Assembly (NCBI GenBank): GCA_012841465.1
Contig: DUUS01000125.1
Location: 1 to 5,366 of the forward strand
Reading direction: 5' to 3'
Source of the DNA: Mollicutes bacterium
GTDB lineage: Bacteria; Bacillota_I; Bacilli_A; RF39; UBA660
DNA length: 5,366 nt
Positions within the stretch are counted from its first letter, which is position 1. The number at the start of each line of letters is the position of its first letter. Shown in pieces: positions 5,334 through 5,366 of the stretch. A program made the position numbers and the translations under genes. The notes beneath the pieces were generated by a model. That model was not told the origin of the DNA and ran no database searches. It was given only the letters and a program-made list of their open reading frames with translations.

Positions 5334-5366
5334 CTTACCACCTATATAATAAATTATATCACATAC
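5334..5366 (-). promoter_or_regulatory. Extended -10 promoter and ribosome-binding site of ftsE-ftsX-M23
   Basis: On the minus strand, TGTGATATAAT (5363-5353) matches the Gram-positive extended -10 form TRTGnTATAAT perfectly. Transcription would start near 5346, only about 13 nt before the ftsE ATG. That leaves room for little more than the AGGTGG ribosome-binding site (5343-5338). The -35 region lies beyond the window edge and cannot be judged. Confidence 0.7.

Noticed and set aside
1..5366. Mobile elements, CRISPR repeats, tRNA or other RNA genes, or a novel multi-gene system
   Set aside because: Six recognisable core genes fill the window almost end to end. I saw no repeated units, no inverted terminal repeats and no cloverleaf-like sequence in the short gaps.

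Overview
The window is a gene-dense, strongly AT-rich segment (roughly 30% GC by eye) from a bacterial chromosome. Several things point to a low-GC Bacillota, probably in or near class Bacilli. AT-rich codons dominate, ribosome-binding sites are strong AGGAGG/AGGTGG types, SigA-like promoters carry TATAAT boxes, and yvcK-whiA lies next to clpP. A complete FtsEX module with a secreted peptidoglycan hydrolase implies a walled cell. It is therefore not a wall-less mollicute, although an uncultured gut lineage close to Erysipelotrichales/RF39 would fit (inference). All seven Trp codons are TGG and no gene uses TGA as a stop, so the window reads cleanly with the standard bacterial code.

Layout. 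(1) clpP (56-622) is the only plus-strand gene, with an AGGAG site just upstream. (2) Converging on it, and overlapping its last 8 bp, is a two-gene minus-strand operon, yvcK (glmR) then whiA (2461 down to 615), joined by a TAATG stop-start overlap. The operon has its own promoter: TTGAAT, 17 bp, TATAAT. (3) Upstream of it, and separated from it by an intrinsic terminator at 2511-2544, is a second minus-strand operon, ftsE-ftsX-M23 hydrolase (5333 down to 2538). Its genes overlap by 14 bp and 1 bp. An extended -10 promoter (TGTGATATAAT) sits at the right edge of the window, and its -35 region lies outside.

How the genes work together. FtsE (ATPase) and FtsX (membrane subunit) form a type VII ABC mechanotransmission complex that activates a periplasmic or cell-surface wall hydrolase through a coiled coil. 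The third gene encodes exactly that kind of partner: signal peptide, long coiled coil, and an M23/LytM domain with its zinc ligands intact. YvcK/GlmR and WhiA belong to the conserved Firmicute cluster that links UDP-GlcNAc and cell-wall precursor supply with cell division. ClpP is the general ATP-dependent protease core. The window is thus mostly housekeeping: wall synthesis, division and proteolysis. I see no mobile element, CRISPR array, RNA gene or accessory defence system, and no gene-free stretch over 80 bp. The points most worth a second look are the catalytically intact, cysteine-rich M23 partner of FtsEX, the absence of rapZ upstream of yvcK, the tightly packed terminator/promoter boundary, the overlapping convergent gene ends, and some unusual substitutions in conserved motifs of YvcK and ClpP.
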